Shown here in pieces: positions 27,085 through 36,601 of a DNA stretch of 64,000 bases. The number at the start of each line of letters is the position of its first letter. Position 1 is the stretch's first letter. Under the pieces are notes generated by a model. The model had not been told where the DNA came from and searched no databases. It was given only the letters and a program-made list of their open reading frames with translations. A program made the position numbers and the translations under genes. Source of the stretch: Nymphaea colorata (lineage: Eukaryota > Streptophyta > Magnoliopsida > Nymphaeales > Nymphaeaceae); NCBI RefSeq assembly GCF_008831285.2, contig NC_045149.1, positions 20,847,035-20,911,034 of the forward strand. Reading direction: 5' to 3'.

Positions 27085-28843
27085 GGGATGGTCGTGATAT
27101 GAAATTATAAAATTAACCTTTTAGAATGAGGAACCCAAACTCCCAAGTATGGTTATTTAGTCGCATCATGCAACCCATGTTCTTACGAGAAACAAATTTT
27201 ATCCACAGTAGAAGCCAACATCATGATTTACTACCACTCAATATGCTAGATTCAGCTTCTCCCTGAAGGTATCAGAAGATGCATTTGAATTTTTGATCCT
27301 TGGGTTTGTGCCTTGGAAGTTGTGCAAATAGATCAGAAGCATATGGAAGGGAGAAAAAAAAAGGAGAGGAGAGATTTTGAAGGACCAATCACCCAAAGTA
27401 AATCAGTGACATGTCCTTTAAATGCAGCCTTTCTTCACCTATCTAGTTTTAGATTATCCATATTTCTTTTGCGACACATTCTATAGACCTATCGCTGTAT
27501 TACATCTCTCTTGTGATCGACCTACAACATTGAACATTGTCTTCTGCATACTCTTGCAGTTTTATAGCGTCAACTAGCGTTTTGAAAAACTTCTGAAACT
27601 TAATTTGCAGATACTATTCTTTATTTCATATGTGCATAACAAATGATATGAGCATTCACACTATATTTAAGTCACAAAATTATGACACACATTTTATCCC
27701 AAAATGAGAAAAAAAATGAGATCCATCCTGTTGAGTAAGTGAAATTTCTACTGGAATCTCACAATGTGGATACTGAGTCTTCTTTTTTTCTCTCTCTCTC
27801 TCTCTTTGTGCAATCAAGATCTGCATAAGAGTTCTCTCTTTTGCAGATTGTTTTGGCTAAATTAGTTTTGCTGGAGTCACAGAAAAATTTCTGCCGCTCA
27901 AACTCTTTGGCAACAATGCTAACATATATAAATTGTCGAACACCTAAGAGTATTGTAATATTACATGACTCAAGATTGACGACTAGTTATAGTGGCTGAC
28001 TTTATGAAACAAAAACCCAAACATCATCACAAACTCCACACGGAATCCTCGGCATCAAATCAGTATTATCCACACACTTAGACACTAACTCCAACAAGAG
28101 AATCTATAAGAGTCAAGAGAGTTGACAGAGAAAATTCAATTAAAGTGGAGAATGGAGAAGAAAGAATTTTGAGTTCTTCAGTTACTAACTCCTGTTTGAA
28201 CTTATTGTTCTGATTTTAATACTACCAAGGAGACAACGACAAAGCCCTTTATGTTCACCTTACAGTCTATATATGGTTTTTTTCCAAAAAAAGGATCCCA
28301 AAGAACGAAGTCCTATCTACTGTCAACTGAACATCGCTACTAAGCAAACAAAACTGAGATAAGAAAAAACAAATTTAGAAGCATGACAGCTTTGATGTTT
28401 AATGAAGCAAGATGGATGATATAAATAACACCAGAGCAAATCAAACAGCACTTGCAATCAATCTGTTACATGAATATTTCCTGGCACATGTTCGTGCTGA
28501 AACTATTGCTACCCTTCCATCCCAGAAAAAAAATATACTGTCTTCTTATGTGGGAAAACCACAGAGAAGAGGGGAAATTGTTATTCCATACTTCTTATCC
28601 AACAACCATAAAAGGATTTCTCAATAGATATTCAGTGTGAGCAGTTAAAATGGCATGAAACCTCCAAATGATGCCACAGAGAATTTTAAGAGAAAAAGTG
28701 CACTCAAAACAATTACGTTAAAATTTTAACAATCTAAAAGGTCTATGCAAAATTAACCGTTTGTAAAGCAAAATAAGACTTACTATTTTAGAGGCTGTGT
28801 CCAGTATCACAATTTTTTGAGGAATCAGTGACGGTTTCTCCAT
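25931..28843 (-). CDS. Short charged plant protein, DUF3245-like, 3 exons
   Basis: Exons in transcript order: 28843-28784, 26347-26265, 26192-25931. Sites are GT-AG, phases agree, and the product is 134 residues. Exon 1 gives MEKPSLIPQKIVILDTASKI, exon 2 starts AQGWVKSMSGG and is acidic, and exon 3 gives the conserved-looking core RLGLGAKFVPHSK...NPVERKLQKKL, a coiled, acidic DESEEDD segment and a basic tail KSGKRKRTN that could act as a nuclear signal. From memory this resembles small plant/fungal proteins of the DUF3245 family, whose function is unknown; I have not been able to search. An acceptor AG lies 6-7 bases upstream of the ATG, so the transcript probably has an intron in its 5' UTR. 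Intron 1 is 2.4 kb with TG/GA microsatellites. Confidence 0.75.
27036..27086. repeat. Compound TG/GA microsatellite
   Basis: An imperfect (TG)n run passes directly into (GA)n inside intron 1 of the DUF3245-like gene. Confidence 0.9.
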
Positions 28844-29145
28844 GTTCCCCTACATATACCGTCAAAGGGACCCTTTTGGTAAACCAGAGAATGTAATCTG
28901 CCAAGAGCCCACAAGCACATTCAGTACAGCTAAAAAATGACCAAGAAAACAATGCTATGTGATTTGAACCATAAAGCGACTTTCAAATAAATGTATAACT
29001 CCATCAGTGAAAATTTTGCAGACATTGCATTAATTTCACTTTTAATTGCCTTGAGAATTTGTTGTTGTTGCATTATGATATGTGCTATGTCACATAGGTG
29101 CGGGTGCCGGAGCGGCACATTAAGGGGCGGAAGTGCGGCGAGGGT

Positions 29146-29167
29146 ATTTATTATTATTATTATTATT

Positions 29168-29200
<33 letters not shown>

Positions 29201-29201
29201 A
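29146..29201. repeat. TTA and TA microsatellite
   Basis: A (TTA)n run at 29146-29168 is followed by a (TA)n run at about 29173-29201. Confidence 0.9.
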
Positions 29202-29766
29202 CAAAATTGTCTATAAACAACAAAATTTACAAATTTACACTCTCCACATTTGGTGCTAAGTAAAATACTAAAATCTAAATCAGTACATTGCTCAAAATAC
29301 CTTCAAATATTCTGTGCTAACAGTCATTGCAGTAAAACAAATCAAATTATGGACACTATAGAAAACAACAAAAGGCAGCAGAAATTAATCATAAAAACAT
29401 GCTAAACAAGTAACCATTAAACAGCATATAACAGTCGTTGCAGCAAAACAAAAAACTGATCTAGGTGAAAAACATTACCACTTTAAGAGTAAAACTCAAG
29501 CATGTATAGTGTGTACTATGAAAAGAACGATAGAACAACAACATATTTCAGAAAATAGTCATTAAATCCTGAACATCACAAAAAAGAACTAAAAATCCGT
29601 GAAACACGCTGCAAATATGAGCAAACGCCAAATGGAGCTGCTGCAATCATCCCCAAAAGAAAAAGGCGACCAAAACAATAATCGAATTAAAGAGAAGTAT
29701 CAGTGAAAGACAAAATACACAAGGGCCAGCAAGAAATCGACTAGATGGATCGTAGACTCGCAGTTG

Positions 29767-30030
29767 ATTTCTGACGAGTTTGGGTGGAGAGTCAGCGGCC
29801 AGCGCCTCTAAATGCCAAACGGAGATGCACCAGATGGTCTTGCGCCGGTTGCCTTGTGCCAGAGATGCGCTGAAGGGTGCCGCCGGTTGTTGGAAGATAA
29901 CACGCCGGTCTCAGGTCGCCGGAAAACATGAAGATCGCTGGACAGTTGGAAGGACACACGCACAACACGGCAAGGCACCTCAAGGGCAAACGAAGGCCTC
30001 TCCCACTGAGTCGAAGCCCTAATCCGCTTC
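29767..30030 (-). promoter_or_regulatory. Candidate 5' leader of the DUF3245-like gene
   Basis: This stretch is clearly richer in G/C than its surroundings. On the minus strand it begins gcggattagggcttcgactc, typical of plant leader sequence. It could be a non-coding first exon, because the coding exon 1 at 28843 is preceded by a splice acceptor. I could not fix a donor, and open frames on both strands match nothing. Confidence 0.3.
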
Positions 30031-30124
30031 GTTTTGTGTTTTCACTTATGGTTTAAAAAAAATTATAAAAGAAGGGGACAAATGTACACTAGAGCGGTTG
30101 ACCGCCACCTGGTTTTGTCTTTTT

Positions 30125-30300
30125 GGGGGGTGTTGGATGATTGGGAAATTGGAATCGAAAAAAATATTTTTAAAAATAAGTTTTTTGGAATAAAAGAATG
30201 AAAAAATCTTTTTGATTTCCAGATGACTGAGAAATAAATTTCTAAAAAAATTGTTTCTTATTCGATAGTATGGAAACATATTTCCAAAAAAGGAATGGAG
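30125..30300 (+). mobile_element. Truncated left end of a Harbinger-like element
   Basis: It aligns by eye with the left end of the element at 36184: a g-rich start with tgttggatgattgg, then gaattggaa/ggaattgg, ttggaataaa-gaatga-aaaatc, gatgactgagaaat, and gatagta/gatgata before a run with aaacatatttcc. No matching right end is found before the copia insertion, so only about 175 bp remain. Confidence 0.6.
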
Positions 30301-31022
30301 AATGCGACACGGCGTGATCACAAACAAAGGTAAGGAAAGCGAGGACGGAAAGAAGCTAACACACATGGATTACAAACACATCCAAGGACACACATGAATA
30401 CAGCGCATAAGACGCCAACCAAAACTGGACCCTTACTTATTTGTAATGACTAACGTACTATCTGATGAAAATGATGAAAAGAAGCATATGACATAAAAAA
30501 ATTCACTAAAATAAAAAGAATGCCAGCAAGGAAAGAGCCCCGACAAGGAATGGCCCAAAAAATATGCTTACTGAAAATTTCAGAATATCTCATGCTACAC
30601 ATCATGCCTTATTTCTTTTAAGAGAGCACTATAAATGACGCACACAGGGTTTCCAAGGCTACAATGCGATTGCATATATACAGCAGGAAAGCTAGTTGAG
30701 AGAATTTCAAAAGTAGAACAAGGATTTGACAGGAAAAAAAACAAGAATCCTTGATCCAGAAAAAAAGAAAGAAAATAGTTCAAGCAGATGTAAACACAGA
30801 GCACAAACCACATCCGAAACCCATCAAAGTCGAATTCAACAAAAAGAAGGAACACATAGGAAAAGAAACAGAACCAAGAAACTGTTTCAGAAGGGGAAAC
30901 ACAGCAACAATCTTCTTGCCCCAAACACCAAATTCTCAGTAAAACAAGAAGAAAGAAAAAAACCAGCAACATCTGGAAAGAGCAAAACAAGGCTACCCAA
31001 ATTTGAAGAGGCTAATGACCAC

Positions 31023-31278
31023 TGTTGAAGTATGTTAGATGGGTATTGGGACCGGGTCCGGATCCGTATCCGATCCAACTTGTAGCCCTTGTTGGGCATT
31101 ATTTAAGTTGTGTAACCCTAATCCTTATAAAGTGAATGAAAGACAAAGGAGAGGGAAAGTCTGGCGGCTAGTGGGCACCGGCTCCTCCTCATTCGTGGTT
31201 TTTTTCCTCTTGTTGAGGGTTTTTCCACGTTACATCGTGATCGTTGTTTCTCTTCCTCTTCTTGTTCGTGTTTCTACA
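31023..31278 (+). repeat. 5' LTR of the copia element
   Basis: Starts TGTTGAAGTATG and ends GTTTCTACA; identical to the right LTR. It contains a TATA-like box (TATAAAG at 31126-31132) that would place transcription start in the middle of the LTR. Confidence 0.95.
31126..31132 (+). promoter_or_regulatory. TATA-like box in the copia LTR
   Basis: TATAAAG lies about 100 bp into the LTR, as expected for the U3 promoter. The same box is in the 3' LTR at 35534-35540, where it could drive transcription outward to the right. Confidence 0.5.
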
Positions 31279-31291
31279 TGGTATCAGAGCC
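31279..31291 (+). other. Primer binding site (initiator tRNA-Met)
   Basis: TGGTATCAGAGCC follows the 5' LTR with no spacer. It is complementary to the 3' end of initiator methionine tRNA, the usual primer of plant copia elements. Confidence 0.9.
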
Positions 31292-31360
31292 GACGAGTTT
31301 GGGAAATTTTTAGGGTTTGTGAAGTTCCAACCCTAATATCTCTCACCGCTACCATCGCCA

Positions 31361-31530
31361 CCACTGCAGTCACCGCCGCCGCTGCCGCTGCCACTACCGC
31401 CGCCGCCGCCGCTGCCGCCGCCGCCACCGCTGCCGCCGCCGCCACCGCCGCTGCCGCCGCCGCCGTTGCTGCAGCAGCCACCGCCGCTGCCGCCACCGTT
31501 GCTGCAGCAGCCACCGCCGCCGGTGTACCC
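31361..31530 (+). repeat. GCC-rich trinucleotide repeat in the copia leader
   Basis: An imperfect (GCC/GCT)n array occupies the place between the primer binding site and pol. It reads as poly-Ala on either strand in one frame and poly-Gly/Pro in others. The 231-codon frame running through it starts inside the LTR and is probably not a protein. Confidence 0.85.
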
Positions 31531-32062
31531 AATACCACTGTCGCTGTTTCCGCCGCCGCCGGTGTCACTCTTTGCGCCATCGCCATCGCAGCCACTCTTG
31601 CGGCGTCGCTCTTGCGCCGTTGTCCCTTGCGCCACTGCCTTTTGCGCCGTAGTCTTGCTTCCCGAAGAAGAAAGAAGATATGCGTGCTTAGGCGCTTCCT
31701 AAGCTTGCCTCCCCCTATTCATGTCACTTCCTAGGGGTCTTTTGCAAATCCGGTGAAGTGCATCCGCCTCTTACCTGCAATATATTGCTTGGTTGATCTT
31801 TGATTCCATCTTCTTGTTTTTGTTTGGCGCCCACCGTGCAAGAAGAGGTGGCTGGTCCGTGACTTGGTAGAGGACGTAAAGGAGGAGAGGAGCGTAACTT
31901 GAGGATTGCCTCAACGTCTGCCGGCGCTCCGACGATCGTTTCCCCCAATCGACATTCTGTTCACTCTTGGGGCTGATTGGGAATCCGGATATTACTGCCC
32001 GTTGGTGCTCTCTGTTGTCATCGGTGCCTCTCTTGTTGCCTCCTGTTGGACTATCTGTGATT

Positions 32063-35000
32063 ATGGCAGCTTCTTCATCTATAGACGTTATGGCGGATTG
32101 CCGTATGGGAGAGTGGATCATTGATAGTGGCGCTACTCACCACATGACCGGCGATCCTAAGGTCTTTCATGGGTATAAGCTTTCATCAGGAAAGGATCGT
32201 GTTTCCCTTGCCGATGGTTCATCTATCTCTGTGGCTGGAAAAGGGAGTCTCCCACTTTTGAACAAGTTCTTAGTCCACAATGCTCTACATGTTCCTCATA
32301 TTCCCTTGAATCTCTTGTCGGTTAGCAAGATCACGAAGGAGTTAAATTGCGAACTTATATTTTCCGCTGATCGCTGTGTTATGCAGGACTTGGTGACAGG
32401 GAAGAGGATTGGGATTGGCCTAGCTTCTGACGGGCTCTATCGTTTACCTATGCGTACTGCTCAGGCTCTCATGACGGCAGTCAGCCAAGCCACGAAGAAT
32501 AGAGAGGACTCCCTTCAGTTGCTTCTACGGTGGCATGAGCGCCTTGGACACTTGCCTTTTGGCCTTCTTAGACAGTTGTTTCCTGATATATGTTCCAGGT
32601 TAGATATGACTATGGTGTCTTGTGATGTCTGTCACCTGGCCAAACATGTTAGGGCTTCGTACCCATTGTCTAGCCATCGGTCTAATGAGGTATTTGCCAT
32701 GATTCATTCTGATGTGTGGGGGCCTGCAGGGATTCCTTCTTGTCATGGTTTTCAATATTTTATCACCTTTATAGATGATTATTCTCGTAATACTATTGTC
32801 TACTTGCTAAAAGACCGTAGTGAAGTTCCTACTGTCATAGAGACTTTCATTGCCTATGTGGAAACTCAATATGGAGCATCTGTTAAGACATTTCGATCTG
32901 ACAATGCTCGAGAGTATATGTGCCAGTCTGTTGATAGCTTCTTTCGAAAAAAGGGAATTGTTCATGAGACTTCCTGTAGTTATACCCCTCCTCAAAATGG
33001 AGTTGCTGAACGAAAAAATCGTCAGTTATTGAATATGACTCGGGCTCTTCTTTTTCAACGTCATGTTCCAAAAAAGTATTGGGGGGATGCTGTGTTGACC
33101 AGTGCGTATCTTATAAACCGGTTGCCTAGTCGCGTGTTGAATGGGAAGACGCCTCACTCTCTGTTACCGGGGACTCGTGAACCTTTCTCTCTTCCACTCA
33201 GAGTTTTTGGTTGTGTTTGCTTTATTCACAACCATAGTCCTCACATTAAAAAGCTTGATCCAAGATCTATTAAGGGCATTTTTTTAAGGTATTCTCCCAC
33301 TCAAAAAGGGTACAAGTGTCGAGACCCTTCCACTGGTCGGGCCTATGTTACCAAAGATGTCACTTTCCTTGAACGTGTTTCCTATTTTGGTGAGAATCCT
33401 CTTCAGGGGGAGTACTCTATGTCACGGGAAGAGTATTCTCCGAGTCAGGAAATTCAGTTTACAGATTTTTTGGACTACAGGCGTGACTCCGTTGGTCCAT
33501 CTAGTGAGGTGCATGAACAAGAGAAAAATGGTCCATCTAGTGAGGTGCATGAACAGGAGAAAAATGGAGAGTGTTCCACTGAGGCAGAAGAGAAGTGCAA
33601 TCGTTTATTTGGGCAAGTTTACTCTAGGCGAAGAGTTTGTACAGATGAGATGACAGGTGGTGAGAATGCTACTCCCAATCCAATTAGTCCTTCCCTGGAT
33701 GACCCAAGTCGTGCGCAGAAGCAACCTGTTGAAGAAGAGATTCAGACTGTTGCTGCTAGTGAAGAGCTTCCCATCGCCCTGCGAAAGGGTGTCAGGTCAT
33801 GTACTCAACATCCTATTGGTAACTTTGTTTCATATTCTAGACTGAGCAAGGACTACAAATGCTTTGTATCTTCTCTTTCTTTGACTATGATTCCCAGGAA
33901 TGTTGCTGAGGCTCAGAGTGATCCTAAGTGGACCTATGCTATGCAAGAAGAGATGGAAGCCTTGCGAAGAAACATGACATGGGAAGTTGTAAAGATTCCT
34001 GAGGCGGCTCACTTGGTTGGATCTAAGTGGGTCTACACCATCAAGTACAAACCAGATGGGAGTGTTGAAAGATACAAAGCTCGTCTTGTGGCCAAGGGGT
34101 TTAGTCAGAAATATGGGATTGATTATTTGGAGACCTTTGCTCCTGTTGCGAAGATGAAGACGGTCAGAGTCATTATCTCTTTAGCTGTGATGAAGGAGTG
34201 GAAGATGTACCAACTTGATGTCAAGAACGCATTTCTCAATGGAGACCTTGAAGAGGAAGTATATATGTGTATGCCTCCAGGATATGAGGAACCTGGAAAA
34301 TGTTGCAAGCTAAGGAAGGCTTTATATGGGCTCAAGCAATCTCCTCGAGCATGGTTTGAACGACTCAGACTTGTCATGAGACAATGTGGATACCATCAAG
34401 GGAATGGAGATCATACACTTTTTGTGAAGAGAAATAAGCAAAAGGTTACTATTCTGTTGGTATATGTTGATGATATGATTGTCACAGGTGATGATGAAGA
34501 TGAAATAATGAAGTTAAAGAAACTGTTGGCGATCGAGTTTGATCTTAAGGACCTTGGTAAGTTGAAATACTTCCTTGGCATAGAAATTGCTAGGTCTGGG
34601 ACTAGCCTTGTGCTAAATCAACGGAAGTACACTCTAGATTTGTTAAAGGAGACTGGGAAACTAGGGTGTAGACCAGCTTCTACTCCTCTAGATGCTGGCC
34701 ATAAGCTAAGTCTGAGAGACGGGGAGCCACTCTGTGAAGAGGCAAAAAGAAGATATCAATGTCTTGTAGGGAAGTTAATTTACCTTACTCTCACTAGACC
34801 TGATATTACCTTTGCTGTGAATGTGATGAGCCAGTTCATGCATGCTCCCACGGATGCCCACTTGAAGGCTGTTGACAGGATCTTGTGCTACTTGAAGAGG
34901 AATCCTGGCAAAGGTCTCTTATATGTCAAGCAAGACACTCTTGGGATTGAAGGTTATTCAGATGCAGACTGGGCAGGCTGTATTGACACTAGGAGGTCCA

Positions 35001-35446
35001 CCTCTGGCTATTGTATTTATTTGGGAGGGAATCTCATAGTGTGGAGAAGTAAAAGGCAAGATGTTTGTTCGCGTTCCAGTGCTGAAGCAGAATACAGAGC
35101 TGTTGCTATGGGAGTTTCTGAGCTTTTGTGGCTGAAAGTATTGTTGACTGATATTGGTATAAAAGTTGAAGAACCAATGAAGATGTATTGCGATAACAAG
35201 TCTGCAATTAACTTGGCCAACAACCCTGTGCTTCATGACAGAACAAAGCATGTTGAGATTGACCGACATTTCATTCGAGAGAGAATTGATGCTAAAGAAC
35301 TTATACTTCCTTACATGAGATCTGAAGACCAAACGGCTGATGTTCTGACGAAGCTTTATCTTCGACCTCATTTGAGAGAAATGTATCCAAGTTGGGCATG
35401 TTTGATATGTATGCCCAACTTGAGGGGGAGTGTTGAAGTATGTTAG
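32063..35446 (+). CDS. pol: Copia pol polyprotein (protease-integrase-reverse transcriptase-RNase H)
   Basis: An uninterrupted frame of 1127 residues from the first ATG; it is open without an ATG back to 31967. The protease motif DSGATHHMTG is at residues 21-30. The pre-integrase zinc region HERLGH...CDVC is at about 158-190. The integrase catalytic residues are D217, D280 and E316 (HSDVWGP, SDNAREY, NGVAERKN). The reverse transcriptase has KARLVAKGFSQ, QLDVKNAFLNGDL and YVDD at 801-804. RNase H begins near 965 (YSDADWAG) and includes SSAEAEYRA and DNKSAI. Every catalytic motif I checked is present. A 12-residue unit is duplicated in the integrase-RT linker. The stop lies 11-16 bases inside the 3' LTR, so the frame crosses the polypurine tract. 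Without gag in cis, mobility would need capsid from another copy. Confidence 0.95.
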   Translation: MAASSSIDVMADCRMGEWIIDSGATHHMTGDPKVFHGYKLSSGKDRVSLADGSSISVAGKGSLPLLNKFLVHNALHVPHIPLNLLSVSKITKELNCELIFSADRCVMQDLVTGKRIGIGLASDGLYRLPMRTAQALMTAVSQATKNREDSLQLLLRWHERLGHLPFGLLRQLFPDICSRLDMTMVSCDVCHLAKHVRASYPLSSHRSNEVFAMIHSDVWGPAGIPSCHGFQYFITFIDDYSRNTIVYLLKDRSEVPTVIETFIAYVETQYGASVKTFRSDNAREYMCQSVDSFFRKKGIVHETSCSYTPPQNGVAERKNRQLLNMTRALLFQRHVPKKYWGDAVLTSAYLINRLPSRVLNGKTPHSLLPGTREPFSLPLRVFGCVCFIHNHSPHIKKLDPRSIKGIFLRYSPTQKGYKCRDPSTGRAYVTKDVTFLERVSYFGENPLQGEYSMSREEYSPSQEIQFTDFLDYRRDSVGPSSEVHEQEKNGPSSEVHEQEKNGECSTEAEEKCNRLFGQVYSRRRVCTDEMTGGENATPNPISPSLDDPSRAQKQPVEEEIQTVAASEELPIALRKGVRSCTQHPIGNFVSYSRLSKDYKCFVSSLSLTMIPRNVAEAQSDPKWTYAMQEEMEALRRNMTWEVVKIPEAAHLVGSKWVYTIKYKPDGSVERYKARLVAKGFSQKYGIDYLETFAPVAKMKTVRVIISLAVMKEWKMYQLDVKNAFLNGDLEEEVYMCMPPGYEEPGKCCKLRKALYGLKQSPRAWFERLRLVMRQCGYHQGNGDHTLFVKRNKQKVTILLVYVDDMIVTGDDEDEIMKLKKLLAIEFDLKDLGKLKYFLGIEIARSGTSLVLNQRKYTLDLLKETGKLGCRPASTPLDAGHKLSLRDGEPLCEEAKRRYQCLVGKLIYLTLTRPDITFAVNVMSQFMHAPTDAHLKAVDRILCYLKRNPGKGLLYVKQDTLGIEGYSDADWAGCIDTRRSTSGYCIYLGGNLIVWRSKRQDVCSRSSAEAEYRAVAMGVSELLWLKVLLTDIGIKVEEPMKMYCDNKSAINLANNPVLHDRTKHVEIDRHFIRERIDAKELILPYMRSEDQTADVLTKLYLRPHLREMYPSWACLICMPNLRGSVEVC
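33494..33565 (+). repeat. In-frame 36-bp tandem duplication in copia pol
   Basis: Two 36-bp units (33494-33529 and 33530-33565) differ by one base (caa/cag) and encode GPSSEVHEQEKN twice in the linker between integrase and reverse transcriptase. Confidence 0.95.
35419..35430 (+). other. Polypurine tract of the copia element
   Basis: cttgagggggag immediately precedes the 3' LTR, the standard plus-strand priming site. Confidence 0.9.
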
Positions 35447-35686
35447 ATGGGTATTGGGACCGGGTCCGGATCCGTATCCGATCCAACTTGTAGCCCTTGT
35501 TGGGCATTATTTAAGTTGTGTAACCCTAATCCTTATAAAGTGAATGAAAGACAAAGGAGAGGGAAAGTCTGGCGGCTAGTGGGCACCGGCTCCTCCTCAT
35601 TCGTGGTTTTTTTCCTCTTGTTGAGGGTTTTTCCACGTTACATCGTGATCGTTGTTTCTCTTCCTCTTCTTGTTCGTGTTTCTACA
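35431..35686 (+). repeat. 3' LTR of the copia element
   Basis: 256 bp, identical to the 5' LTR as read, ending GTTTCTACA and followed by the target-site copy ACCAC. Confidence 0.95.
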
Positions 35687-35715
35687 ACCACCAAGGCGGC
35701 AGAGCGATTTCTTAC

Positions 35716-35870
35716 CTGAAAACCCCAAACCACGTAGCCTTGAAAACATAACACAAACAACCAAGAGTGAACTACTTTCAGAACAGAAGCCAATGGCATC
35801 GGAAAACATAACGCACCTTTCAAAGTATGGAGTAAAAGGCCAAAACTATCTGCAGATTTGCCGCTTGCGA
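35716..35870 (-). other. Candidate first exon next to the copia insertion
   Basis: On the minus strand, a leader-like stretch ends in gggttttcag with GTAAGA at 35715-35710, a good splice donor. The sequence interrupted by the copia element continues at 31017 as T-rich, intron-like DNA. A short frame starting MFSRLRGLGFS reaches the donor. I could not connect it to a downstream coding exon; the DUF3245-like gene, which needs an upstream leader exon, is one candidate. Confidence 0.25.
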
Positions 35871-35899
35871 AGTGGCAGTTGGGGGAGAGAGGTCTGCGG

Positions 35900-36180
35900 A
35901 AGCTAGGGTCAAGGGCAGAAGAGAGCTGCTGCGGAAGACGGAAGAGATGGCGTAAACAATATTACCCCTCTTTCTTAGCTGGGGACGAGGGCAGAAGAGA
36001 GCTGCTGGGGAAGACGGAAGAGATGGCGCCTCCTCTTTCCCCCTCTTTCTTCCTTTCGCACGGATGGAGAAAGGGAGCGGCTGCTTTCTTCCTTTCGCAC
36101 GGACGGAGAAAGGGAGCGGCTGCGGAAGACGAGTGTGAAGGCGTCCCTTCTTTCTTCCTCTCGCACGAGACCAATGCCCT
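35900..36180. repeat. GA-rich internally repeated stretch
   Basis: The segment gggcagaagagagctgctg through ggaagacggaagagatggcg occurs twice (near 35919 and 35991). A 38-bp unit starting ttcttcctttcgcacgga also occurs in tandem (near 36050 and 36089). It lies directly against the left end of the Harbinger-like element and resembles the G/A-rich part inside that element near 39.0 kb. Confidence 0.6.
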
Positions 36181-36560
36181 TTAGGTAGTGTTTGATGGGC
36201 AGGTAACCTGGAATTGGAAATATATTTCTGGAAATATATTTCTTGGAATAAAGGAATGAGAAAAATCTTTCCGATTCTCATTTTGGTGTGTGTGTGATGA
36301 CTGAGAAATATATTTCCAGAAATATATTTCTGTGTTTGATGATACAGAAATATATTTCCAGAAATATATTTCTGTGTTTGATAATAAGGAAACATATTTC
36401 CATATTTACATAATCTTTATATAGTTTCTTAAACACATGATGAATATAGAAATCAAGCACGTTAATGTTGTCGAATTTGAAAGCAATAATTTGTCCTTTC
36501 ACTTTCATATCTTGAATCTAGAATGCAGTTTTCAGAACAAGTATGTTTTCTATATGGCAT

Positions 36561-36561
36561 T

Positions 36562-36601
<40 letters not shown>
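36561..36601. repeat. CT/AT compound microsatellite
   Basis: A (CT)n run passes into (AT)n inside element A. Confidence 0.9.

Larger units (their letters stand above)
28844..31017. other. Upstream flank between DUF3245-like gene and copia element
   Basis: Holds a TTA/TA microsatellite (29146-29201), the candidate leader at 29.8-30.0 kb and a fragment of the Harbinger-like family at 30.1-30.3 kb. From 30.6 kb to the copia insertion the minus strand is T-rich and looks like intron sequence continuing beyond the element at 35.7 kb. The 131-codon minus frame at 30595-30990 is low-complexity (Phe, Leu, Cys) and not credible. Confidence 0.4.
31018..35691 (+). mobile_element. Young Ty1/copia LTR retrotransposon lacking gag (with target-site duplications)
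   Basis: The element (31023-35686) is bounded by 256-bp LTRs that are identical as read, each running TG...CA, and by the 5-bp target-site duplication ACCAC at 31018-31022 and 35687-35691. A tRNA-Met primer binding site follows the 5' LTR directly and a purine-rich tract precedes the 3' LTR. The domain order is protease, integrase, reverse transcriptase, RNase H, which is Ty1/copia. Between the primer site and pol there are about 0.75 kb with a GCC-rich repeat and no recognisable capsid domain, so gag appears deleted. Identical LTRs mean recent insertion. It sits about 25 bp beyond a candidate splice donor at 35716 on the minus strand. Confidence 0.95.

Noticed and set aside
29780-30022. 80-residue plus frame in a G/C-rich stretch
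   Set aside because: Opposite strand is also open and the composition fits a leader; no family match.
30595-30990. 131-residue minus frame
   Set aside because: Phe/Leu/Cys-rich reading of T-rich intron-like DNA; no domain or splice support.
31039-31734. 231-residue Ala-rich frame as a real protein
   Set aside because: It starts in the LTR, crosses the primer binding site and exists because of the GCC array; opposite-strand frames are equally open.
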